Of a stretch of DNA of 64,000 nt, positions 8,138-15,874 are shown one piece after another (within the stretch, counting starts at the first letter, position 1; every line of letters starts with the position of its first letter). The DNA is from JALYYC01 sp039922495 (lineage in GTDB: Bacteria; Chloroflexota; Dormibacteria; CF-121). Where the stretch lies: NCBI GenBank assembly GCA_039922495.1, contig JBDTEO010000024.1, positions 1-64,000 on the forward strand, given 5' to 3'. Below the pieces are notes generated by a model. That model was not told the origin of the DNA, searched no databases, and was given only the letters and a program-made list of their open reading frames with translations. The translations under genes and the position numbers were made by a program.

Positions 8138-8589
8138 ACTCGACGGCTGGCCTCGATATCGCGGACGCGGTGCCAGGCGGAGTGGCTCGTGAAGTCACCG
8201 GGCCAATCCGCTCCGTGCTCCTTTCGGCTGAACCAGGCTGCGGGCGTTGCCTCGAGCGTGCGGAGGACGTCGTCCTGCACCCGTCGATGCCAGGCAAGGA
8301 CATCCGCCGGACGCCGCTTGCGCCAGCGCTCGTAAATGAGACGGTTGATGGCATTGGTCTCCAGTCCGCGGAATTCCGCTGGCCGCTTCTCACCCCGGAT
8401 GACGCGGGCGGTGTGCTCCTTCCAGTGGAGGATGTGAGCCAGCGAATCCTTCACCGTCCAGGGGTCGCGTCCTTCGGGGCGTGGAACCAGCCGGCGCCAA
8501 TCGGCCGGCTTTAGCGCTACGACCAGCCGATCGAGCTCGCGGAACTCCTTGCGGGTGCGGGCGATGACGCCGGCGCGCCTATGCCGCAT
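8134..8589 (-). CDS. DinB-like / ClbS-type four-helix protein
   Basis: This 151-residue protein has the helical layout of the DinB/YfiT-like superfamily: RKEFRELDRLVVALKPADW, then DPWTVKDSLAHILHWKEHTA. The central motif resembles ClbS/DfsB (DUF1706) proteins. Some relatives are metal-dependent thiol transferases or colibactin-type hydrolases; the substrate here is unknown. Its ATG shares one base with the argD-type stop (TGATG), so it is translated as the last gene of the arginine operon, which may be incidental. Confidence 0.7.
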   Translation of the reverse strand: MRHRRAGVIARTRKEFRELDRLVVALKPADWRRLVPRPEGRDPWTVKDSLAHILHWKEHTARVIRGEKRPAEFRGLETNAINRLIYERWRKRRPADVLAWHRRVQDDVLRTLEATPAAWFSRKEHGADWPGDFTSHSAWHRVRDIEASRRV

Positions 8590-9764
8590 CAGCCAAGCTG
8601 ACGAACGGCCGTGGCCAGGGCGTCGATCCCCTCGTCGAGCAGCGTGTCGTCGATCAGGATCGACGGCAGAAAACGGATCACGGTGCCCCCGCCCGGAAGA
8701 ACCAGCACGCCGCGATCCTGCATCGCCTTGATCACGGGCGTGGCCGGTTTTTTCAGCTCAACGGCCAGCATCAGACCGCGCCCGCGGACTTCCCGCACCT
8801 GCGCCAGGCCAAGCTCGCGGACGGTGTCCTGGAACCGCTGCCCGGCCTTCTCCGCTCGGGCATGCGGCGACGGATCGGCGAGGATCTGCAGGGTCGCGGT
8901 TCCGGCGGCACAGACCAGTGGGTTGCCGGCGAAGGTGCTGCCATGGCTGCCCTTCGGCACCCGCGCGCTGACCGCCTCGGTCGTCACCGTCACGCCCAGC
9001 GGCAGGCCGTTGGCGATCGATTTCGAGAGGCACAGGATGTCGGGGACGATCCCTTCCCTGGTGAAGGCGAACGGGCTCCCGGTCCGAAACCCGGTCTGGA
9101 TCTCGTCGCAGATCAGGAGGATGCCGTCGGCATCGCAGCGCTCGCGGATCGCCCGCAGATAGCCATCCCGCGGCACCCGCACCCCGCCCTCACCCTGGAT
9201 CGGCTCGATGATGACCGCGGCGACCGTATCATCCATGGCCCGGGCGATCGCCTCGAGGTCGTCGAACGGGACATGCCGCACTCCCTCGAGCATGGGCGCG
9301 AACGGATCACGGTACTTCGCGTCCGAGGTGGCGGCCAGCGCGCCGTAGGTTCGACCATGATAGGCGCGGTGCGCGGCGATGATGCCGGTGCGTCCGGTGG
9401 CCACGCGTGCGTACTTGAGCGCGGCCTCGACGGCCTCGGCCCCGGAATTGCCGAACGAGATCCGGGATAGGCCGGCCGGCAGCAGCGCGCCGAGGGCCTG
9501 GAGGAACTCGTCGCGGGCGGGATTCGAAAAGCTCTGATGCGCGTTGGTCAGCTGGGCGAGCTGGGCATCGATCGCGGCATTGACGCCTGGGTGCGCGTGA
9601 CCCAGGAGGTTCACGCCGTAGTTCGTCATCAGGTCGAGGTAGCGTCGACCGTGCTGATCCCAGAGGTAGCAGCCTTCGCCACGGACGAGTGAGATGCCGC
9701 GGTCCGCGTGAAGCGGGATCGGCTTGAGGCCGGCGGCGCTGGTCGCGACTAGCTTGTGATCCAT
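8589..9764 (-). CDS. lysJ: Acetylornithine/[LysW]-aminoadipate semialdehyde aminotransferase
   Basis: This 391-residue class III PLP aminotransferase transfers an amino group from glutamate to the semialdehyde on the carrier, giving LysW-bound ornithine and/or lysine. Landmarks are GNSGAEAVEAALKYAR, IIEPIQGEGGVRVP, the Asp motif LLICDEIQTGFRTG and the Schiff-base lysine in LCLSKSIANGLPLGV. Because the neighbours encode LysW and LysX types and no acetyltransferase, I infer LysW-bound substrates. Its start overlaps the kinase gene by 16 nt. ArgD of the acetyl pathway is so similar that sequence alone does not separate them. Confidence 0.88.
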   Translation of the reverse strand: MDHKLVATSAAGLKPIPLHADRGISLVRGEGCYLWDQHGRRYLDLMTNYGVNLLGHAHPGVNAAIDAQLAQLTNAHQSFSNPARDEFLQALGALLPAGLSRISFGNSGAEAVEAALKYARVATGRTGIIAAHRAYHGRTYGALAATSDAKYRDPFAPMLEGVRHVPFDDLEAIARAMDDTVAAVIIEPIQGEGGVRVPRDGYLRAIRERCDADGILLICDEIQTGFRTGSPFAFTREGIVPDILCLSKSIANGLPLGVTVTTEAVSARVPKGSHGSTFAGNPLVCAAGTATLQILADPSPHARAEKAGQRFQDTVRELGLAQVREVRGRGLMLAVELKKPATPVIKAMQDRGVLVLPGGGTVIRFLPSILIDDTLLDEGIDALATAVRQLG

Positions 9765-10543
9765 GTCCCGGCTCCCTCGAAGGCTCGCGTCAGTGGATGG
9801 TCGCCCCGGCCGTCGAGCAACCCGACCGCCTTGATGCCGCGGCGTACGGCCTGCCCCGCGGCGAGCAGTTTGACGCGCGCCCGGCCTTTGCCAAACGATA
9901 CGACGTCATCGATCTGGTCGAGACGGATCGCTGGAATAACCGTCTGTTCATCGTCGGGGTCGCGCATGAAGCCCGGGGTGTCGGCGAAGATGAGCAGGCG
10001 CTCGGCGCCGACCGCCACGGCGATCTCCATCGCCAGCCGGTCGCCATCGACATTGATCGCGACCCCGTCCTGACTGATCGCCGGCGGGGTGAGCACCGGG
10101 AGGAAGCCGTGCTCGAGCAGGAGACGCAACAGGCGTAGCTCGACCCGCTCGATGCTGCCGCTGTGATCGCCGTGCAGGACCTTGATCTTGTCACCCTCTT
10201 GCACCCGGAGATCCGGCTTGCGCCGGCCGACCGCGATGCCGCCATCCATGGCGGTGAGGCCGACGGCGTTGGCGCCCAGGGCGCGCAGCCGCTCGACGAT
10301 CCGTTTGTTCTGCTTGCCGGCGTAGGCCATCAGGAAATGATCCATGGTCGTGGCATCGGTGAAGCGGCTGACCTCGCCACGGACCGAGGTCACCATCTGG
10401 GGCGGGTGCCCGAGGCGCCTGGAGAGCTCGTTCAGCTCCTTGTTGGCGCCGTGAACCAGGATGAGCGGCTCGCGCAAGTTGGCGACGTCGCGCAGCAGCG
10501 GATCGGGGTCCTGCAAGCTGCCGCCGATCTTGATCACCAGCAT
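9749..10543 (-). CDS. lysZ: [LysW]-aminoadipate/glutamate kinase (ArgB/LysZ type)
   Basis: This 264-residue amino-acid kinase phosphorylates the side-chain carboxylate of the LysW-bound amino acid. It has an N-terminal phosphate loop (MLVIKIGGSLQDP), LILVHGANKELNELS, INVDGDRLAMEIAVAVGAE and LLIFADTPGFM. The VHGAN (not VHGGG) motif and overall length fit the LysZ branch rather than classical N-acetylglutamate kinase. It lies between the reductase and the aminotransferase in the usual pathway order. Specificity for aminoadipate, glutamate or both is not visible. Confidence 0.88.
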   Translation of the reverse strand: MLVIKIGGSLQDPDPLLRDVANLREPLILVHGANKELNELSRRLGHPPQMVTSVRGEVSRFTDATTMDHFLMAYAGKQNKRIVERLRALGANAVGLTAMDGGIAVGRRKPDLRVQEGDKIKVLHGDHSGSIERVELRLLRLLLEHGFLPVLTPPAISQDGVAINVDGDRLAMEIAVAVGAERLLIFADTPGFMRDPDDEQTVIPAIRLDQIDDVVSFGKGRARVKLLAAGQAVRRGIKAVGLLDGRGDHPLTRAFEGAGTWITS

Positions 10544-10546
10544 GCG

Positions 10547-11593
10547 CTAGATCGGGTACAGGCCGGAGAAGTCCAGGCCGGTACGCTCGTCCCATCCGCA
10601 ATGGACGTTGAGCGCCTGCACCGCCTGGCCGGCGGCGCCCTTCATCAGGTTGTCGATCGCGCTCATCACCACCACCCGGCGGGAGTGCGGATCCCGCTCG
10701 AACCCCACGTCGCAGTAGTTTGTGCCCGAAAGAATCTTGGGATTCGGGACGCGGTGGATTCCCTGCGACTCCTTCACGATCCGCATGAACGGCTCGTCGG
10801 CATAGGCGCCTCGGTAAATCTTCCAGAGGTCTTTTTCGTTGAGGTCATCCTGGACGTATGCATGGGCCGTGACCAGGATCCCACGGACGGCTTCGACCGC
10901 GGTTCCGGAAAAGGCGATCCCCGGTCCCGATCGGTCGGCGCCGCCGAGCTCCTGGATGATCTCGGCGGTGTGGCGGTGCGCCGTCGGCGCGAAGGAGCGA
11001 ATCTCCCCGCTGCGATGCGGATGATGGGATGCCGGGCCCGGCTCGGCACCACCCGCCGATGACCCGGACTTCCCCTCGATCACCAGCGGCATCGCCGGAT
11101 CGAGGACGCCGGCCCTGGCCAGTGGGTAGAGGCCGAGGATTGCGGCGGTGGCCAGGCAGCCACCCGTCGACAGGTGATTCGCCCGGCGGATCTGGTCGCG
11201 GTGCAGCTCGGGAAGCGCGTAGACGAAGTCGCCCAGCATGGCTGGCTGCGGATGCTCCCAGCCATACCAGATCGGGTACCGGGTGGCATCGTGCAGCCGG
11301 AAGTCGGCCGAGAGATCGATGATCACGGGTGCGAGGCCAAGGTACCGGTCGATCTCGCGGCTTGCCTGACCGTGGGGCAGCGCCAGGAAGAGCACGTCGA
11401 CCGGCTGGAGGGCCGATCGCGACTCGAACTTGAGCTCGGTCCGTCGCCGCAGGTTGGGCTGGGTGCTGTGAACGAATTTCCCGCCCAGCCGCTCGGACGT
11501 GACCTGCGCGACCTCCACCTCGGGGTGCGAGAGCAGGAGGCGGAGCAGCTCCCCACCCGCATAGCCAGAGCCGCCGACGATGGACGCCTTCAT
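10547..11593 (-). CDS. lysY: [LysW]-aminoadipyl/glutamyl phosphate reductase (ArgC/LysY type)
   Basis: This 348-residue NADPH-dependent reductase forms the semialdehyde from the acyl phosphate. It has the N-terminal Rossmann motif IVGGSGYAGGELLRLLLSHP, the catalytic Cys in LSTGGCLATAAILGLYPL, the SGSSAGGAEPG loop and the catalytic His region HRHTAEI. The sequence YPIWYGWEHPQP is typical of the LysY side of the family. Three nucleotides separate it from the kinase gene and it abuts the hydrolase gene at 11594. Confidence 0.9.
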   Translation of the reverse strand: MKASIVGGSGYAGGELLRLLLSHPEVEVAQVTSERLGGKFVHSTQPNLRRRTELKFESRSALQPVDVLFLALPHGQASREIDRYLGLAPVIIDLSADFRLHDATRYPIWYGWEHPQPAMLGDFVYALPELHRDQIRRANHLSTGGCLATAAILGLYPLARAGVLDPAMPLVIEGKSGSSAGGAEPGPASHHPHRSGEIRSFAPTAHRHTAEIIQELGGADRSGPGIAFSGTAVEAVRGILVTAHAYVQDDLNEKDLWKIYRGAYADEPFMRIVKESQGIHRVPNPKILSGTNYCDVGFERDPHSRRVVVMSAIDNLMKGAAGQAVQALNVHCGWDERTGLDFSGLYPI

Positions 11594-12664
11594 TCAGCCA
11601 GCGAGCCGGGTAATGGCCGAGGAGAGCACGGCGACGCCGCGTTCGAAATCGGCCCGATCGATCGCCTCCTCGGGCGTGTGGTCGAGGGCCGAGTTGCCCG
11701 GTCCGTAGGCGAGCGCCGGGCAGCCCCAGATCGGCAGCAGAATATTCATGTCTGAGGTCCCCGTCTTGACCTTGAACCGCGGCGTGCCGCCGGCCGACCG
11801 GATCGCTTCGAGGAAGGCACGGACCAAGGGCGTGTTCTTCCCGGCGCGAACGGCCGCGTCGGCATGGTCGACGGCGACGGCGGCCAAGCCGCCCCAGTCG
11901 TGGAGCGCGGCGGTCAGGGCTTCGATATCGAAGCCGAGTGGGAGCCGCAGACCGAGCGTCGTGGTCGCGAGATCGCGAAGGCCATCATGGCCGGCGTCCA
12001 GCTGGACGACGCGGACGTCGAGCCGATCGAAGACGGCCTTCTCACGGTTGAGCGCAAGCGCGTAGTCCTGCACCCGGCGGATGAAGGCGATCGCCTGGTC
12101 GCCCGCGCTCGGGGTCGGCCCGGCGCCGTGGGCGACCGGCTGGCTCAGCTGGTACCGAACCCACATGCTGCCCTTATAGCCGAGCGTGATGGCATCCCAG
12201 CCACTCGGCTCGAGGATGATGAGCTGCGCCGGCGCCGGGCGCGACACCAGTTGCCGCGCTCCGCGTGAGCTGCCCTCCTCCTCCACCGCGGCGATGATGG
12301 TGCAGCGATGGGTGGTACTCACCGGTTGTCTGGCGACGGCCGTGATGGCCGCGGCCAGGGGGGCTTTGGCATCGACCGCGCCACGCCCGAAGAGCCGATC
12401 ACCCTCCTGGCGGACCGGAATCAGCCCGGGAACGGTATCCATGTGGCCGAGCAGCAGGATTTCGCGCGAGCCGGTACCGCGCTGCGCGATGACGTTTCCG
12501 ACGGCGTCCCGGTGGGCGCTGAACCCGAGCGCCGTCAGGCGGTCGACCAACCAGGTTCCGAGCTTGGCTTCCCTGGTCGAGACACTGGGGATGCGCACCA
12601 TCTCGGTGAGCATCTCGAAGCCGTCCAGGTCCGCGGCCGGGGAGACGTTCGCGCCGGCGATCAC
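11594..12664 (-). CDS. lysK: [LysW]-lysine/ornithine hydrolase (M20 peptidase family)
   Basis: This 356-residue M20 metallohydrolase releases lysine or ornithine from the LysW carrier, the final step of the carrier pathway. Metal and catalytic motifs are visible: LLLGHMDTVPG, GRGAVDAKAPLAAAI, the general-base pair AAVEEEGSSRGAR and a C-terminal DHTPEEAI. I place the start at GTG 12664, which overlaps the TGA of the ligase gene (GTGA); the frame remains open upstream but lies inside the ligase gene. Its presence supports a LysW route rather than an ArgE/ArgJ route. Confidence 0.9.
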   Translation of the reverse strand: MIAGANVSPAADLDGFEMLTEMVRIPSVSTREAKLGTWLVDRLTALGFSAHRDAVGNVIAQRGTGSREILLLGHMDTVPGLIPVRQEGDRLFGRGAVDAKAPLAAAITAVARQPVSTTHRCTIIAAVEEEGSSRGARQLVSRPAPAQLIILEPSGWDAITLGYKGSMWVRYQLSQPVAHGAGPTPSAGDQAIAFIRRVQDYALALNREKAVFDRLDVRVVQLDAGHDGLRDLATTTLGLRLPLGFDIEALTAALHDWGGLAAVAVDHADAAVRAGKNTPLVRAFLEAIRSAGGTPRFKVKTGTSDMNILLPIWGCPALAYGPGNSALDHTPEEAIDRADFERGVAVLSSAITRLAG

Positions 12665-13515
12665 GCCGGGACCGGCTCGCGGGCGCCCACGTGCACGACG
12701 TAGTCGACGATCCGTCCAGGGATATCGACCCCGGTGGTGTCGATGCTGTTGCGAAATTCCATGGTGTAGTTCACTTCGCTGACCTGAAGGCCCTCGGGGT
12801 GCTCGAGCAGGTCGATGGCGACCACGCCGCCTCCGACCGCTGCCGCGGCGGCGCGCGACAGGCGGTCGATCTCGTCGGTGATCGGACAGTTGCGAGCCTG
12901 GCCGCCGCGGGCGGTGTTCGTGATCCAATGCGCGGATTCGCGATAGATGGCACAGATGGTCTCGTCGCCCACCACGAAGCTGCGTATGTCGCGGGCCGGC
13001 TTGCGGACGAATTCCTGGATGTAGAAAATCGCGTGCTGATACGAGCCCAGCGTGTCTTTGTGCTCGAGGATGGCTTCAGCCGCTTCCCGGTCGGAGATCT
13101 TCGCCAGCAAGCGGCCCCAGGATCCAATCGCCGGCTTCAGCACGACGGGATAGCCGATGGTCTCGATCGCGCTAAGCGCGGACTCGGGCGTGAAGGCGAT
13201 CATCGTGCGCGGGCTCGGCACGCCGGCCGCGATCAGCGCCGTCGTGGTATTGATCTTGTCACCGCAGGTCAGCGCGACCTCGTAGGTATTCACCGTCCGA
13301 ACGCCCCACTGGTTCAGGATGCGCAAGGCATAGAGCGCCCGCGAATGGTGCAGGCAGCGTTCCAGCACGACATCATGCTGGATGCGTGGTTGCGCGAGGT
13401 CGAAGGTCAGCTCGCGGTCATCGATCCGGTCGAAGGCGAGCCCGCGTCGGGCAAACGCCTCGAACAGGAGCTTCTCCTCGGCCCGAATGCGCGAACAGAG
13501 AACGCCGATGCGCAC
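12661..13515 (-). CDS. lysX: LysX-type ATP-grasp ligase (probable LysW-aminoadipate ligase)
   Basis: This 284-residue RimK-like ATP-grasp ligase joins an acidic amino acid to the C-terminal Glu of LysW. It starts MRIGVLCSRIRAEEKLLFEA. The ATP-grasp parts are YPVVLKPAIGSWGRLLAKI, FYIQEFVRKPARDIRSFVVG and the metal-binding end VSEVNYTMEFRNSIDTTGVD. The N-x-TMEF-x-NS segment matches what I recall of aminoadipate-specific LysX from Thermus, so I assign this copy to lysine synthesis, tentatively. It sits directly downstream of lysW, and a paralogue lies on the other side. Confidence 0.88.
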   Translation of the reverse strand: MRIGVLCSRIRAEEKLLFEAFARRGLAFDRIDDRELTFDLAQPRIQHDVVLERCLHHSRALYALRILNQWGVRTVNTYEVALTCGDKINTTTALIAAGVPSPRTMIAFTPESALSAIETIGYPVVLKPAIGSWGRLLAKISDREAAEAILEHKDTLGSYQHAIFYIQEFVRKPARDIRSFVVGDETICAIYRESAHWITNTARGGQARNCPITDEIDRLSRAAAAAVGGGVVAIDLLEHPEGLQVSEVNYTMEFRNSIDTTGVDIPGRIVDYVVHVGAREPVPA

Positions 13516-13516
13516 C

Positions 13517-13696
13517 TTACTCGCCCCAGTCCTCCTCTTCCTCCGGAGCCAGACGGAGCTGGATCGGGTCCTGCTCGATGACCTCGAGCTCGGCCCCGCA
13601 CTCGGCGCAGGGCACGATCTCGCCTTTCTCGACGGTGGACGAAAGCTTCACCTGCGCCTCACATTCCGGGCAGGGGGCGGTCGACGTTGCGGCCAT
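13517..13696 (-). CDS. lysW: Amino-group carrier protein LysW
   Basis: This 59-residue acidic protein carries the growing amino acid on its C-terminal glutamate. It has a zinc-binding pair of CxxC motifs (PCPECEAQ and PCAECGAE) and ends EEEEDWGE, the EDWGE tail needed for ligation by LysX/ArgX. I chose ATG 13696, with AGGAGG about 8 nt upstream; it shares one base with the preceding stop (TGATG). A GTG three bases earlier is possible. Its position between two ligase genes suggests that it serves both. Confidence 0.95.
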   Translation of the reverse strand: MAATSTAPCPECEAQVKLSSTVEKGEIVPCAECGAELEVIEQDPIQLRLAPEEEEDWGE

Positions 13697-14556
13697 CACG
13701 ACACCTCCTTCTGCGACACCTTGCCGGCACCGACCTGCTGCACGTAATCGATCACCAGGTCGGCGACCGGGATTCCCGTTGCTGCTATGAAACCATGGAA
13801 CTCCGGCGTGTAGTTCAGCTCGTTGACCAGTAGCCCCCGGTCATGTTCGAGCAGGTCGACCGAGAGGAAGCCGCCACCGACCGCGGCCGCCGCCTTCCGG
13901 CACAGCTGGTCGAGCTCGTCGGTGACCTCGCAAGGAAAGGCTTTGCCGCTGCGGGCGGTGTTCGTGATCCAGTGCTCCGACCGCCGGTAGATGGCGCCGA
14001 TCGTCCGGTCCCCCACGACGATGGCGCGGATGTCCCGCTCCGGCTTGTTGACGTATTCCTGGATGTAGAAGATGCCGTGCTGGTACGAGCCGAGCGTCTC
14101 CTTGTGCTCGAGGACGGCTTCGGCCGCGTCGCGGTCGTTGATCTTGGCCAGCAGGCGGCCCCACGATCCGACCATCGGCTTGAGGACGACCGGATATCCC
14201 ATCGTTTCGATCGCGGCGAGCGCCGCCTCACGCGTGAACGTGACGATGGTCTTCGGGACCGGCAGTCCGGCTCGCGCCAACGCGGCCGTGGTCAGGATCT
14301 TGTCGCCACAGATGCGCGCGACCCGGCCGCGGTTGACGGTGGGCACCCCGATGGCGTTGAGGAGGGTCATCGCGTACAGCGACCGCCCGTGATGAATCGA
14401 GCGGTCGAGCACGACGTCCGGATACCCGTCGCGCTGGCCGATCGGGAACTGGACCAGGTCTTCATCCACGCGTTCGAACGGGATGCTTCGCCGGCGGAGC
14501 GCCTCGAACAGCGTTTTCTCCTCGGTCCGAACTCGCGAACACAGGATGCCGATCAT
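13696..14556 (-). CDS. argX: ArgX/LysX-type ATP-grasp ligase (probable LysW-glutamate ligase)
   Basis: This 286-residue paralogue of the ligase at 12661-13515 has the same ATP-grasp elements (MGYPVVLKPMVGSWGRLLAK, GIFYIQEYVNKPERDIRAIV). Its substrate end differs: NELNYTPEFHGFIAATGIP replaces N-x-TMEF-x-NS. The changed residues and its place as first gene next to argG suggest glutamate as substrate (ArgX), giving ornithine for arginine. That assignment is inference. The ATG lies only about 12 nt from a minus-strand TATAAT, so the mRNA is nearly leaderless. Confidence 0.85.
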   Translation of the reverse strand: MIGILCSRVRTEEKTLFEALRRRSIPFERVDEDLVQFPIGQRDGYPDVVLDRSIHHGRSLYAMTLLNAIGVPTVNRGRVARICGDKILTTAALARAGLPVPKTIVTFTREAALAAIETMGYPVVLKPMVGSWGRLLAKINDRDAAEAVLEHKETLGSYQHGIFYIQEYVNKPERDIRAIVVGDRTIGAIYRRSEHWITNTARSGKAFPCEVTDELDQLCRKAAAAVGGGFLSVDLLEHDRGLLVNELNYTPEFHGFIAATGIPVADLVIDYVQQVGAGKVSQKEVS

Positions 14557-14560
14557 TGCG

Positions 14561-14590
14561 ATTGCGTAATTATACGAATAGCGGTATAGT
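14561..14590. promoter_or_regulatory. Divergent arg promoters with overlapping palindrome (candidate ArgR operator)
   Basis: Plus strand: -35 TTGCGT (14562-14567), 17-bp spacer, -10 TATAGT (14585-14590), driving argG. Minus strand: -10 TATAAT (14574-14569), driving the carrier operon. The palindrome CGTA-ATTA-TACG (14565-14576) covers the plus-strand -35/spacer and the minus-strand -10. An AT-rich island in a GC-rich region, next to a cluster that encodes ArgR, fits an ARG box that would repress both operons. Confidence 0.65.
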
Positions 14591-14629
14591 TATGCACCGG
14601 CATCATTTCCATCAGGCAGGAGGTTGTAC

Positions 14630-15874
14630 ATGCTGGCAGTCAAGAGCAAGTTACTGGAAAAGATCGACGCGACCCCGGTGAAGACAGCCAAAAAGGTGGC
14701 CCTCGCCTACTCGGGCGGGCTCGACTCGTCGTTGTGCGCCGTTCTGGCGAAGGAGAAATACCACGTCGAGGAGCTGTTTCCGATCACGGTCGACGTCGGC
14801 CAGGGGCAGGACGAGATGGACGCCGCCATCCAGAAGGCGAAAGTCCTCGGGCTTACCCCGATCGTGATCGACGCCAAGGAGGAATTTGCCGAGCTCTGGT
14901 TGTCGAAGGCCATCCAGGCCAATTCGAACTACGAGGGCTATCCGGTCTCCACCTCGATGACCCGCCAGCTGATCGCCGCCAGGATCGCCGCGAAGGCTCT
15001 GGAGCTCGGCTGCGACGCGATCATGGAGGGAAGCAGTGGGAAGGGGAACGACCAGTACCGCATGCACAACGTCTTCAAGCTCTTCGCGCCCAAGCTCGAC
15101 GTCCTGGTGCCGGTTCGCGACTTTGACCTGACGCGCGGCGAGGAAGAGGAGCTCTCCAAGGAGCTCGGGATCCCGATCACCGAGGTGATGCAGGGCGGCG
15201 ACGACAAGACGATGTGGTGTCGCAGCCTTGCCTCGGGCGCCATCGGATTGAACCAGCCGATTCCTGAAGACGCGTGGGTCTGGTGGAAGCCGCCGGCCAA
15301 GGTTGCCGCGACGCCAAGCCAGGTTTCGATTACGTTCAAGCATGGGGTCCCGGTTGCGCTCGACGGGGTCGAGCTGCCACTGCCCGAAATCGTCTCGAAG
15401 CTCAACGCGGTGGCGGGGAGTCACGGCATCGGGAAGATCGACGTCTTCGAGGACGGGATCATGGGGCTGAAGTCGCGGGAGCTCTACGAGGCGCCGGGGG
15501 CCGCCGTGCTGCTCAAGCTGCACCACGACCTGGAGCAGTTCTGCCTGACCAAGGAAGAGATTCATTACAAGGCCGGGGTCGACCAGAAATGGGCCTACCT
15601 CGTCTACCACGGATCCTGGTTCAGCCCGCTGAAGGAAGCGCTCGACGCCTTCATCACGACCACCCAGACGCACGTCAGCGGCACGGTGGCGGCGACCCTC
15701 TTCCACGGATCGATCGACATCACGTCGCGGCAGAGCGATCAGTCGCTCTTCTTCCCGGAGATCCGCAGTCTCCAGAGCCGGAGCTTCAACCAGCAGTTGT
15801 GCGGCCCGGCCGCCCAGATCGCCGGCCTGCCATGGGAAGTCCTGGCCAAGCGGGCCGGCAAGGTGACGCACTGA
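14630..15874 (+). CDS. argG: Argininosuccinate synthase, divergent paralogue 1
   Basis: This 414-residue enzyme condenses citrulline and aspartate using ATP. It has the PP-loop motif VALAYSGGLDSSLCAVLAKE and the family segment GSSGKGNDQYRMHNVF. It departs from classical ArgG at several points: a 20-residue N-terminal extension, TVDVGQGQDEMDAAI and an EVMQGGDDKTMWCRSLAS segment. I chose ATG 14630 because AGGAGG lies 6 nt before it; a TTG at 14624 abuts that site. It is the first gene of the plus-strand operon and ends in a CTGA overlap with argH. Confidence 0.9.
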   Translation: MLAVKSKLLEKIDATPVKTAKKVALAYSGGLDSSLCAVLAKEKYHVEELFPITVDVGQGQDEMDAAIQKAKVLGLTPIVIDAKEEFAELWLSKAIQANSNYEGYPVSTSMTRQLIAARIAAKALELGCDAIMEGSSGKGNDQYRMHNVFKLFAPKLDVLVPVRDFDLTRGEEEELSKELGIPITEVMQGGDDKTMWCRSLASGAIGLNQPIPEDAWVWWKPPAKVAATPSQVSITFKHGVPVALDGVELPLPEIVSKLNAVAGSHGIGKIDVFEDGIMGLKSRELYEAPGAAVLLKLHHDLEQFCLTKEEIHYKAGVDQKWAYLVYHGSWFSPLKEALDAFITTTQTHVSGTVAATLFHGSIDITSRQSDQSLFFPEIRSLQSRSFNQQLCGPAAQIAGLPWEVLAKRAGKVTH

